Origin: Loripinus fragilis | Taxonomy: Eukaryota > Mollusca > Bivalvia > Lucinida > Lucinidae | Length of the DNA stretch: 64,000 nucleotides | Direction: 5' to 3' | Assembly: GCA_964019695.1 (NCBI GenBank) | Contig: OZ026516.1 | Coordinates: 76,091,018 to 76,155,017, forward strand | In this document: positions 44,986 through 55,415 of the stretch, piece by piece | How the letters are laid out: each line of letters starts with the position of its first letter | Numbering within the stretch: the stretch's first letter is position 1 | The notes under the pieces: generated by a model | The model's database searches: none | Told to the model about the DNA's origin: nothing | Seen by the model: only the letters and a program-made list of their open reading frames with translations | Program-made: the position numbers and the translations under genes

Positions 44986-46990
44986 TACATAAAGATTGTG
45001 TTTTGCCCTTATTCTAACCAATGCCCTGGTATGTAAGACATAATCTGAGATTAAGCTGTATACAATGTAGTAGATCACTGCGCACAATCTTGAGATTCCA
45101 TGCCAATATCAAATTGTTCATTATTAAAACTGTATAGAATGCCTTCGTTCTCCGTATTGAAGATGATAGTAGTTCATGAAGAACTCATCCATTGAGTCCA
45201 GGGTTAAAATTATTGATTGCATCTTGCTGTCCTGCTGCCTGTAAAGAGACCCCTCGGACACGCGTGGAAAAATCTCAGCTAGTTTATAAATAAATAGTTT
45301 ATTTTGATCATATGTAGTAGCTTCAAACAGTGAGAAGTCCACAACTTGGTATCACAATCAGGAGATTTAGCTCAGAGCAATCCCCTGTAATGGGTAGTGT
45401 AGCAAGACTAGTCTAGCTAGACTCTGTGCATTTGCAGAGCCTGACATACCAGGGCTTTGGTTAGAATAAGAGCAAATTAGAGAAAGTCACCCTTTTTGGT
45501 AGGGCTTTGGTTAGTTTATTTGACCTACATGTAATTACTTAAGGGCCTCAAGGAAGATTTATAATGTTGCTAAATGTTAACCCTCTGTAAATAGAAACTT
45601 ACTTACTAAGATACTTTCTTACATACGGTTTGGGCAAGCTCCAGAAGGAAGGTGTTTGAAAATTTACTCTAATTATTACACATAACTTTGGAAAATAAGA
45701 ACCAGCTCAGTGTGAACTATAATTAATACTAGCTTTAATTTTGACCGTCATGTCAGAATCTGCTAGGCTCAGCAGTTCCAGTCTGCAGTGAGTTGGCCAT
45801 CGCCTGCAAAGTCAAGCTAGTATTCGGAGGCAAAGTTTTTGCAGTTTCCGATCGAATCTGCAGTGAAATGAAGAAAATTAAGTTGCTTATCATACCTTGA
45901 GCACATACCTTGACAGACTGTAGTAGAACGAGAGACGCAGTGCCACTGGCGGTGGCTAGCATGTATCACTGGCGATGGCAACCGGAGAAAGGTACCGCTG
46001 GCGGTGGCCGCATGTGCTTTATGGCGTGGTGCGGAGCAGTTCAGGCTGTCACTGCAATGCCATGTTAGCAGGCAGAACAGGGACTCATAGTACTCATAGT
46101 ACTTACAAGTGACTTGGGGAATTAAAATAGCAAAATCTGGTAGAAATGGAGCTATTTCACCGAATCAATCAGGTGGGAAGGAAATGTTTGGTTCACAACT
46201 AAGGAATGATAGTATGTTTAGTTAGAGTGATAAATGTTTGTTGACCAACCTTCATTGTTTTGAGATACAGTGTATGATTATTAACAACACCCTGTCATAA
46301 TCAAAGCTGCCAGTCTCACAGTTATCATGTCACATCCACAAATTCAAAGCAATAGCAAATGAACCAAATTATTGTTGATCTGCATTGTTTTTTGTTTTTG
46401 ATTTAACTAACAGTGCATTACACTTGTCAAGCCTCACCTAGTTTGTTAAATGAAATGTCACAGTACTCTACTAATGTCTGTAAACCACAAAAAAATAGCC
46501 CCAAACTGTAGTTGATGGCGTCAATAAATGGAACCCTGTCTTGGGATAATCATACCAAAGTGAGACTCAAACCGATCTGCTCAGCAATAGTAAGAAAATT
46601 GAAAGTTCCCTTTGAAAGATACTTTGAAAGAACAAAGAACATTGAAAGATACTTTGCAATAAGCGTTTAACGATGGCGCTGATCAGACTGCACAAAGAGC
46701 AGGTTTCTCTGCCCCTTGTAATTTGCAAACCCGCGAAGACAGGTTTATCCACCTCTTGGTCCACATTAACCAATGTATCAATTTAGGTAAGTACATGAGA
46801 TTCAGCAACTTCACCAAGAGAAAACCTGTCTTTAGATAATTCTACCTATCTATTCTGGTGTATGGATATAAGTTCTATCAGACGCCCATCTCAAGAGTGT
46901 TTTATCAAATGATCTTCCAAACGCGCTTACATACCGTACTACTGGCCGCAATACGAAATGAGCACTCTTGGAAAAATAACTAACCCAAAA
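44986..46990 (+). repeat. R repeat, copies d/e (continuation after three insertions)
   Basis: Continues the R landmarks after the mariner-type element (the pieces at 42438-42473 and 43549-43848 are R as well). It includes a short internal minisatellite (about 45455-45520), the CAGCAGTTCCAGTCTG block and TCTATTCTGGTGTATGGATA. Confidence 0.75.
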
Positions 46991-48545
46991 CGGGTTAAGA
47001 ATACCTTCGTTCTCCGTATTGAAGATTATAGCAGATCATCATGAACTAATCCATTGAGTCCAGGGTTAAACTTATTGACTGTATCTTGTTGTCTTTAACA
47101 TCAGCCTGTAAAGAGACCCCTCGTACCCGCTTGGCAAAATCTCAGCTGAGGAAATAGTTTATTTTGATCATATTTAGCAAACAGTGATATTCTCCACAAC
47201 GTGGTATCACAATCAGCAAGATTCAGCTCAGATCAATCCCCTGCCAAGGGCTAGCGTAGCAAGACTAGTCTAATTAGATCCTTTAAGCTAGGCGCTGTGC
47301 ATTTGCAGAGCCTGACATACAAGGCTTTGGTGAGGGCAAAAATAGAGAAAAACACCCTTTGTGGCAGGGCTTTGGTTAGGTTTAGGGCAAAAATAGAGAA
47401 AACAACCTTTTTGGCAATGCTTTGGTTAGAAATAGAGAAAAAATACCCTTTTAGTAGGGCTTTGGTTATAATTAGGTCAAAAATAGAGAACAACACCCTA
47501 AGTGGCAGGGCTTTGTTTAGAATAAGGGCAAAAATACAGTAAAACACTCTTTATTGTAGGGCTTTCGTTAGAATAAGAACAAAAATAGAGAAAAACACCC
47601 TTTTCGGCTGGGCTTTGGTTAGGGTCAGAGCAATAAGAGAGAAAAAACACCCTTTTTTGTAAGGCCTTGGTTAGAATAAGGACAAAAATAGAGCAAATCA
47701 CCATTTTTGATAGGGATGTAAAAAATAGAGAAAAACACCTTTTTTGGTAGGGCTTTTGTTAGAATAAGGGTAAAAATGGAGAAAAACACCCTTTTTGGTA
47801 GGGCTTTGGTTAGTTTGTTTGACCTAAATGTAATTACGAGAGGGCCACAAGGAAGATTATAATGTTGCTAAACCCTCTTTGAACTTACTTACTAAGATAC
47901 TGTCCTACATACGGTTTGGACAAGAAGGTGTTTTTTAAAATTCACTCAAGTTAATACACATAACTTTGGCAAATAAGAGCCAGCTTTAGTGTTAAATATA
48001 ATAATTACTAGCTTTAATTTTGACCTCCATGTCAGAATCTGCTGGGCTCAGCAGTTCCAGCCTTGAGTGAGTTGGCCATTACCTGCAAAATTAAGCTAGT
48101 ATTCGGAGGCAAAGTTTTTGCAGTCTCCAATCGAATCTGCAGTGAAATGAAGAAAATTATGTTGCTTATCTTACATAATACACATACCTTGACAGGCTCT
48201 AGTAGAACGAGAGACGCAGTGCCACTGGCGATGGCTAGCATGTACTTACTAATTGCGATGGCACCGGAGCATGATACCGCTGGCGGTGGCCGCATGTGCT
48301 GCATGGCGTGGTACGGAGCAGTAAAAAGCAGTTCAGGCTGTCAATGCAATGCCATGTCAGTACAGATGGGCAGCAGGCAGATCAGGGACAATATACAAGT
48401 GATTTAGGGATTTAAAACAGCAAACTTTCTGGTAGAGATATGGAGCTATTTCCCCCCGGAAGGAAATGTTGGATTCACAACTAAGGAATGATAGAGTGAT
48501 AAATGTTTGTTGACCAACCCTCAATGTTCTGAGATACAGTGTATA
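46991..48545 (+). repeat. R repeat, copy f
   Basis: Starts near TACCTTCGTTCTCCGTATTG and includes internal inverted minisatellite (47320-47815) and the usual right-hand landmarks. At 48545 it is followed by inverted R sequence, making a tail-to-tail pair. Confidence 0.75.
47320..47815 (-). repeat. minisatellite inside R copy f
   Basis: About ten units in reverse orientation, starting at the AAGGCTTTGGTGAGGGCAAA boundary. Confidence 0.85.
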
Positions 48546-48910
48546 TTTCCTAAGCTGAGATTTTTCCACGCGGGTTTGACAGACAGCAAGATGCACCCAA
48601 TAATCTTAACCCTGGACTTTTGAGTTCTTGATGAACTGCTATTATCTTAAAAGTCTTAAATTATGTACGGAGAACGAAGGCATTCGATACAGTCTTAATG
48701 ATGAACAATATGATATTGGCATGGCAGCTCAAGATTGTGTTCAGTGTTCTACAACATTTGATACAGATTAGAAAAGTTAAATCTGAGACCTCTCAGATTA
48801 TGTTCTACTGACTACTGACAGTCTTTTTGAACAGTCATCCTCTTAGCATCTAAGATCCCTAGTAAACAAGACACGCTTGATGAGCAATCTGTGGTCTACT
48901 TTTACAGCCT
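48546..48910 (-). repeat. R repeat, copy g, left landmarks inverted
   Basis: Inverted R landmarks in order: GATTTTTCCACGCGGGTTTG, GGAGAACGAAGGCATTCGAT, TGATATTGGCATGGCA and CAGATTATGTTCTACTGACT. Confidence 0.7.
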
Positions 48911-49874
48911 TGATGAACAATTATTATCTTAGAAGTCTCTGCTACTTAAGCATTATATACATCCTTGATGAACTTCATTTTCTAAATGCTAAGATTGTTT
49001 TGGTATAGTAATATAGTTTTACTAGACATGTTGACAGTCTGATAAAAATTAACTGTCATTACACGTTGTGGATTTACTCTTACCTGAAGCCGTTCGTAAC
49101 TGCATATCGCATGCTGTGTAGACTTATTCACAGTTTTGGATCTGCATCTATGAAAACATGCTAATTTTTCGAAGCCTAAAGGTCAGACAAACTTATTTAA
49201 TTTCTTCATATAGCAATGTGTTGACTACACCTTGAGCATACCATACGGCTGCATAGGATTACATGCCACTGAATTTCTGTTTGGCACTGGGGGCATGGCC
49301 CAGCTTTTCAGATAAGCATGCATTGGAGAACTTTGGCAGTTTCTACTTCTACCAAAATTACTAATAGACAGCATTTTATAGCTCCCAAATGATTGAATAT
49401 CGGAAGATTATTTTTTTCAGAAGTTTGTATGGTTGCACCATATACAGACTCTTGTCCTCAACCATGCATATCTCCAGTGAAATATGGAACTAAGTGAATA
49501 ACAACAGACTGTGAATTCTTTATGTGACTGCTAGAACACTTTCAACAAATGAAACAAGCCTTAGAAGCTTTCAAGTTTTCTGTTGATGATTACGGATCCA
49601 CTACTAGGGTGTCAGCAGATGTTTAGTGTTTGCGTTTGCTATAAACATTTACAGTTACAATATAAGTTGTATTAATGTGGAATACACTTTGCATACTTAC
49701 GAACATGTGTAAAGCGTCCCTTAATTGAACATGACAATTCCAGAGCACGATAATTATGTTGTTGAATGTGTTAAATGTATACAGTTTCAAGAAAGCGACA
49801 AAGAGTACAATCGTGAAATTTTGAAGACTGGTTACCTATCACCATATATGGATTATTAACTCCATGCAGCATAT
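48911..49874. other. R-flanking sequence, no gene recognised
   Basis: Non-coding. Its right part is homologous, inverted, to the sequence around 35790-36090. The sequence just before 49875 supplies the SINE target site. Confidence 0.5.
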
Positions 49875-50200
49875 ACCGGGCCGCGTAGCACAGTAGGTAA
49901 AGTGTCTGGCTACAGATGCATGTCTGACTGCAGATCCAGGGGTCGCGAGTTCGATCCCGGCCCGGTCCCATACTTTCGTGGAGATTGATCATGAAATAAT
50001 TTCTACGGTCATAATTTCTTCCGCTGATTCATTCAAGAAGGGTTGTTGTCAGTTACAAGCGAAAGTATGTGCACAAATTACTGGTTAACCGCTTGTTCAA
50101 GCCTGCCCATGGAAAAGAGTGGTCAGGTGAACTGACCGTCCCACAATGACCATAGCTGTTGACTTGGGACGTAAAGCAACAAAACCAGCCAACCAACCAA
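49875..50200 (+). mobile_element. tRNA-derived SINE (about 326 bp)
   Basis: The head 49877-49970 is tRNA-like: GGGCCGCGTAGCACAGTAGG (box A region) and GCGAGTTCGATCCCGGCCCG (box B GTTCGATCC). A ~230-bp body and a tail of CCAA repeats (CCAACCAACCAACC) follow. The 13-bp string CCATGCAGCATAT occurs immediately before (49862-49874) and after (50201-50213), a perfect target-site duplication. RNA polymerase III boxes are intact by eye. The extra bases in the anticodon region argue against a functional tRNA. Confidence 0.88.
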
Positions 50201-50519
50201 CCATGCAGCATATGTAACTCTGACGTTATGGGGAATTTACAATTAATTAACAGTAATTTGACCCCACTTCTAATCTGTGTATTGGAGATATGACACTTAT
50301 GGATACATCTGAAGGCATCAAAAACAGGCCATCCAGATATAGAATCAACATTTTGAAATTATGTCCTTTCACTTTAAAGACGCTGCAAAATGTTTAAATT
50401 GAAGAATGTACCTACTTACCCACTGTTTTTGAATGAGTCGGGCCGTGCTTTGAGCAGAACAAACTATCTTTTTCATATCAAACAAATTCTACACTTGGAT
50501 TTGACTTAACTGGGTTTGG

Positions 50520-51440
50520 GTAAGTTGTTCCAAGAGCGCTCATTTCGTATTGCGGCCAGTATGTAAGCGCGTTTGGAAGATCATATGATTAAACACTCTT
50601 GAGATGGGCGTCTGATTGTTATAGAACTTATCCATACACCAGAACAAGTTTCCAAAAGCGCAAAACACTATCATAGCAGAACCTTGAGTAGTCAAGAACA
50701 ACTGCTTAAAGGGCAATGTATAACTGTTAGTTAAATGCATTTTTTCTCTTTTTTGACACTGACTTCCCACCTAATTGATTTGGTGGAAATGACTCCATTT
50801 TTATCAGAAAGTTTGCTATTTTAATACCCCAAGTAACTTGTATGTACTCATAGTCTGCCCGCTGTATTAACATGGCATTGAATTGACAGCCTGTACTGCT
50901 TCCTTCTGCTACGCACCACGCTATGCAGCACATGCGGCCACCGCCAGCGGTACCTTGCTCAGGTACCATCGCCATTGGTACATGCTAGCCACCGCCAGCG
51001 GCACTGCGTCTCTCGTACTACTACAGTCTGTCAAGCTATGTGCTCATGTAAGATAAGCAACATAATTTACTTCACTTCGCTTCTCTGCAGATTCGATTGG
51101 GGACTGCAAAAAGTTTACTTCCGAATACTAGCTTCATTTTGCAGGCGATGGCCAACTCACTCCAGACTGGAACTCTGCTGAGCCTAGCAGATTCATACCT
51201 GGAGGTCAAAATTAAAGCTAGTATTTATTATAGTTCGCACTGAGCTGGTTCTTATTTGCCAAAATTATGTGTAATAACTAGAATGAATTTTCAAATAGCT
51301 TCCTTCTAAAGCTTGTCCAAACCGTATGTGAGAAAGTACTTAAGTTTCTTAGTAATTTTCTATTGAAAGAGGGTTATTATTTAGCATCATCATAATCTTC
51401 CTTGGAGCCCTCAAGTAATTATATGAATAAACTAACCAAA
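50520..51440 (-). repeat. R repeat, copy g, right landmarks inverted
   Basis: Inverted R landmarks: GCGCTCATTTCGTATTGCGG, ACACTCTTGAGATGGGCGTC, the GGTACCTTGCTC and CCGCCAGCGG block, TCCAGACTGGAACTCTGCTG and CCGTATGTGAGAAAGTA. It ends where the forward minisatellite starts. Confidence 0.75.
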
Positions 51441-52311
51441 GCCTTATCTATTTTTGCCCTTATTGTAACCAAAGCACTGCCAAAAAGGGTGTTTTATCTA
51501 TTTTTGCCCTTATTCTAACCAAAGCCCCACCAAAATGGGTGTTTTTCTCTATTTTTGCCCTTATTCTAACCATTGCCCTACCAAAAAGGATGTTTTTCTC
51601 TATTATTGCTCTAACCCTAACCAAAGACCTGCCAAAACGGTTGTTTTCTCTGTTTTTGCCCTAACCCTAACCAAAGCCCTGCAGCAAAGGGGGTTGTTTC
51701 TCTATTTTTGCACTTATTCTAACCAAAGTCCTACCAAAAAGGGTGTTTTCTCTATTTTTGCCAAAGCTCTACAACAAATAGTGGTTTTCTCTATTTTTGC
51801 CCTTATTCTAACCAATTCAACTCAAATTTATTTGGAAATCACATTTCATATAACAAACCAAAGCTTTACCAAAAATGGCGCTTTTTTTTCATTTCGCCCT
51901 TATCCTAACCAAAACCCAGCCAAAAAGGGTGTTTTTTTTTCTCTATTTTTGCCCTTAATCTAACCAAAGCCCTGCAGCAAAGGGGGTTGTTTCTCTATAT
52001 TTGCACTTATTCTAACCAAAGCCCTACCAAAAAACGGTGTCTTCTCTATTTTTACCCTTATTCTTACCAAAGCCCGACAAAAAAGGCGTTTTCTCTATTT
52101 TGCCCTTATTCTACCCAAACCTAACAAAAAGGGTGTGTTTCTATATTTTTGCCATTATTCTAACCAAAGCCCTACCAAAAAGGGTGTTTTTCTCTATTTT
52201 TGCCCTTATTCAAACCAATTCAACTCAAATTTATCAGGAAATCACAAAACATTTAACAACCCAAAGCTTTACCAAAAATGGCGTTTTTTTCATTTCGCCT
52301 TTATCCTAACC
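51441..52311 (+). repeat. minisatellite / higher-order satellite, left of the retrotransposon
   Basis: 51-bp units plus the special non-51-bp segment marked by CAATTCAACTCAAAT (at 51813 and 52216, 403 bp apart). The array stops at TTATCCTAACC (52301-52311), in the middle of a unit, where the LINE begins. The same unit continues at 59618. Confidence 0.92.
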
Positions 52312-52312
52312 A

Positions 52313-54850
52313 TGGAGCGAATGTCTGTCTCAAGTAGATGGCTATAAGCACAATAGTTTTAAAGGTTTTAACTCGTTAGCTGAGGCAGTAAATTTCATGG
52401 TCACGGCAGGTATATCGGTGCAGGATATTGACTATGTTGAAACGGAAGGTGAGGTGATTATGAAAAAACCGCTGTTATCTGTCAAGCCCAATATTATTGA
52501 GGAAATTACTAAAATTGACGCAAAGACTCAGATTAAATCTAGATCCACTTCCCCGGTTGAATCGCAACAGGAACAAGGTGTTCAATGCATCAGCATTGAC
52601 GGCAGCTGTAAGAAAAATGGAACAGTAAATGCAGTTGCAGGTTTTGGCATTTTCTGGGGAGATAACCACCCAAATAACATAAGCGAAGACATTCCTGATA
52701 CCGATGCGCAGACAAATCAGACGGCGGAATTAACTGCAGCAGTGAGGGCCGTTCAACAAGTTATAGAGCAGGGGCTAGAACGAGTTTGTATACAGACTGA
52801 TAGTGCTTATGTTCACAAAGGTATTACATGCTGGATAAACAACTGGATGGCAAATGGTTGGAAAACAGCACAGGGAGCTGAGGTAAAACACAGGGTATTG
52901 TGGGAAAGTCTGTACGATCAATGCAAAAAAGTAAATGTGATATGGAGACACGTGAAAGGTCATGCCGGTGACCCTGGTAATGAAGCCGCGGATATTTTGT
53001 CTAAGATGGCGACAGACAGACAAAAGGAAGCTACGACCAGAAATGTTAAAGAAACAGCGGGAAAAACGTCGACATCGCGAAATACGTCAGCAGAAAAGGG
53101 CGGGACATCGTTGACAAACAAGAACCAGAAGGAAGAACAACGGGGGCGCACGGAAAGTGAGCCACATGATGTTTTGACAGAGGCAAATTATGCAGAAATA
53201 CCTAAAAAGTCAGCAAAAAAACGAAATGGGTCGTCTGCTTCAGCGTTCACACAAACTTATCCAAGCAAATTGGAGATTCACCAAGAAGAGCTACTAAAAG
53301 CGTTCAAGTCAATGGAAACTCAGGTCCTCAAAATTGTAGAACAATCATACGCAGATCAAATCGACAATGATAAAACAAGTGTAGAAAAAGAAAATATTTG
53401 GCTAAAAGACAAGATTAAAGATTTAGAGGAATTGCTGAAAACAGAGAAGAAAGAAAAGGAAAGGTTACAGCGGGAAGTAAAACAGCAAGTGAGAAACGAT
53501 GGATCTGATGACCGGAGGCTGAAGGAATTAGAAGAGTGTGACAGAAAGAGACGAGCATCTGAGGTGGAAGTACACAGCCTAAAGCGGGAAAGAGAAATGA
53601 ACTTGTCTGAAATAAAGTCACAGCAAGAAAAATGTGCATCCATCAGAAAAATGTTGGAATCAGTTAGGAAGGACCTTCAATATACAAGTGAGAGACTTGA
53701 GATGTCACAGAAAGATTCAGTGAAACTTCAAGAAAAACTTGCACAGCTACAGGAAAAGGAAGAAAAACAGCACGATGAGATAAAGGAAATGAAGAGACAG
53801 ATTAGGATACGAGATGATATCATTCAGAAAGAAGACGAAGACATGGGGTTTACTGAGGTTTCACGAAAAAATAGTAGAAAGAATATTAACTTAAACGCGT
53901 CATCACCATCCCAAAAAACAACAGAAAGTAACCATAGTGAGTCACAAGTGTTTGCGGAATCAAATGACAAAGGACAGAACCAGCAAAGCAAGGAATCGCA
54001 GGAAGTCATTACGGTAGATGACGAGGACAGAAGCGAAATCTGCCAGAACAAGATAGAAGAAAATGCATGCACACATGAGGAGGATAATACACAAGTTCGA
54101 ATGAACGCAGATGTTTTGTTGATTGGAACGTCTATCATTAAAGACATAGATACACATAGAATGAGCAACGAAACGATCGTCAAAAAGCACGTACTTAAAC
54201 AAAAAACAATAGAGGGAGCGCTCAAATTTATTTCAAACCTTGAAGGCAATATAAAAATGTTTCTGTTACAAATAGGATCCAACGATTTGGAACAGGACTC
54301 ATCAACCAGCGTATATCATGGCATTGAGAAGGTCATAAAATTTATCACTACCAAATTTCCTGATTCTAATGTATTGGTGTCTGGTTTGCTTCCGAGATGG
54401 AAAATTAATCCACGGGAAGGAATGGTCTTCAAGAACAAAAAATCTGAGGTTAATGATAAACTATCTCGTTTGCCAGGCATTACATTCTGCGCACAAGATA
54501 ACTTTAACCGACACATGTTTTACGATGGAACGCATCTAAATCATCAAGGGACAGCACAGCTTGCTAGCAACTACAAGTACTGGATGGGCAAAGCAATGCG
54601 GCCTACGAAGATGAACGGAGGCAGCACGCACTGGAGGCATCAGGAGAGCGGTAATTCCAAGCTATATCCGCATAATCGAACAAACTTCAAGAGGGTGGAA
54701 CGACAGCGAGACTCCTACGCAAATCGTGTCCGTGGACAACAGTTAAACTTTCCTAGATCGACACCAGATGAGAAACAGATGGGGAGTGGCTCCGATAATA
54801 AACTGTTTTCATTGGTGAAGCTTCTGAAGGAGATTATGAACTCAAATTAA
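52313..54850 (+). CDS. LINE ORF1: hybrid-binding domain + RNase H1 + coiled coil + SGNH hydrolase
   Basis: The frame is open from 52313; Met at 52397 starts an 817-residue protein. Upstream, 52313-52399 reads WSECLSQVDGYKHNSFKGFN and on to NFM, matching the second half of the RNase H1 hybrid-binding domain (W, EC, QVD, SFK.F, EA..F). Residues 61-207 (from Met) are the catalytic domain: D68 in SIDGS, E111 in AELTAA, D135 in QTDSAYVH, H189 and D199 in VKGHAGDPGNEAADILSKM. The spacings 43/24/54/10 are essentially those of eukaryotic RNase H1, and the NNWMANGWKT handle is present. Residues ~330-480 are a charged heptad-like coiled coil. Residues 572-730 are SGNH-like: GTS (S579), QIGSND (N629) and DGTH (D710, H713). 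The tail is basic, and there is no zinc knuckle or RRM. Expected roles: hybrid/RNA binding, template RNA removal, multimerisation. No stop interrupts it. It could be catalytically active, which is untested. Confidence 0.9.
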   Translation, partial: WSECLSQVDGYKHNSFKGFNSLAEAVNFMVTAGISVQDIDYVETEGEVIMKKPLLSVKPNIIEEITKIDAKTQIKSRSTSPVESQQEQGVQCISIDGSCKKNGTVNAVAGFGIFWGDNHPNNISEDIPDTDAQTNQTAELTAAVRAVQQVIEQGLERVCIQTDSAYVHKGITCWINNWMANGWKTAQGAEVKHRVLWESLYDQCKKVNVIWRHVKGHAGDPGNEAADILSKMATDRQKEATTRNVKETAGKTSTSRNTSAEKGGTSLTNKNQKEEQRGRTESEPHDVLTEANYAEIPKKSAKKRNGSSASAFTQTYPSKLEIHQEELLKAFKSMETQVLKIVEQSYADQIDNDKTSVEKENIWLKDKIKDLEELLKTEKKEKERLQREVKQQVRNDGSDDRRLKELEECDRKRRASEVEVHSLKREREMNLSEIKSQQEKCASIRKMLESVRKDLQYTSERLEMSQKDSVKLQEKLAQLQEKEEKQHDEIKEMKRQIRIRDDIIQKEDEDMGFTEVSRKNSRKNINLNASSPSQKTTESNHSESQVFAESNDKGQNQQSKESQEVITVDDEDRSEICQNKIEENACTHEEDNTQVRMNADVLLIGTSIIKDIDTHRMSNETIVKKHVLKQKTIEGALKFISNLEGNIKMFLLQIGSNDLEQDSSTSVYHGIEKVIKFITTKFPDSNVLVSGLLPRWKINPREGMVFKNKKSEVNDKLSRLPGITFCAQDNFNRHMFYDGTHLNHQGTAQLASNYKYWMGKAMRPTKMNGGSTHWRHQESGNSKLYPHNRTNFKRVERQRDSYANRVRGQQLNFPRSTPDEKQMGSGSDNKLFSLVKLLKEIMNSN

Positions 54851-54901
54851 GTGAAGAAAGAATATGAGCCAGTGCATGGCATTTCCAACAATGTGGTATG
54901 T

Positions 54902-54967
54902 GCGACCAGCAAGGCCTCAGATCAGCCTTTGCATATGCGCAGTCTGATCAGAGCCTTTGCTGGTCGC
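54902..54967. repeat. 66-bp inverted repeat (hairpin) in the inter-ORF region
   Basis: The left arm starts GCGACCAGCAAGGCCTCAGA and the right arm ends TGATCAGAGCCTTTGCTGGTCGC in pairing orientation; the stem is about 24 bp with a TTTGCATATGCGCAG-like loop. I recall similar short GCGACCAGCA hairpins scattered in bivalve genomes, so it may be a small insertion rather than part of the LINE. Confidence 0.8.
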
Positions 54968-55108
54968 TTGAGTATTCTATGACTGTTGGGCTACTGACTG
55001 AGCACCATTGAGCTTGTCGGGATGCCACATTTTTTGAAATCACATGCCACGGCTCACATGATTGTTTGATTCCTTCGCTATCTTTTCTTGCTTTATTTCC
55101 CCCTCTTT

Positions 55109-55303
55109 ACTGTCTGTCTGTCTGTCTGTCTATCAGGTTTTTTTTCCCATCCATCCGTCTGTCTGTCTTTTTTGTCTGTCTGTCTGACTATCTGGCTGTC
55201 TGTCTACCTGCCTGCCTGCCTGTCGGTCTGTCTATCTATCTGTTTTTCAACTGTCTGTGTCTATCTGTCTGTCTGTTTGTCTGTCTATTTGTTTGTCTGT
55301 TTG

Positions 55304-55344
<41 letters not shown>

Positions 55345-55383
55345 TGTCTGCCTGTCTGTCTGTCCATCTGCCCATCCGCTTGC

Positions 55384-55415
<32 letters not shown>

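Noticed and set aside
49877..49970. Possible functional tRNA gene
   Set aside because: It has A- and B-box sequence but is followed by a SINE body and CCAA-repeat tail, is flanked by a target duplication and has an over-long anticodon region; it is a SINE head.
34701..51181. Recurring short minus-strand frames in R copies (for example 34701-34961, 39888-40073, 45753-45962, 48032-48304) as an R-encoded protein
   Set aside because: Frames shift and lengths vary between copies, and the shared words (for example SRLELLSLADSD or TGTAEPSRF) come from the same DNA read in different frames.
52313..53030. Host RNase H1 gene (intron-less retrocopy) next to a LINE rather than part of it
   Set aside because: The frame continues without a stop through coiled coil and SGNH domain to 54850, and the whole lies between a single pair of satellite junctions that behave as one insertion. 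A one-off chimera remains possible and is listed as a refuting outcome.
53356..54282. Minus-strand frames opposite ORF1 (up to 152 codons)
   Set aside because: Shadows of the purine-rich coiled-coil coding region; Ser/Phe/Leu-rich composition as expected from the complement.
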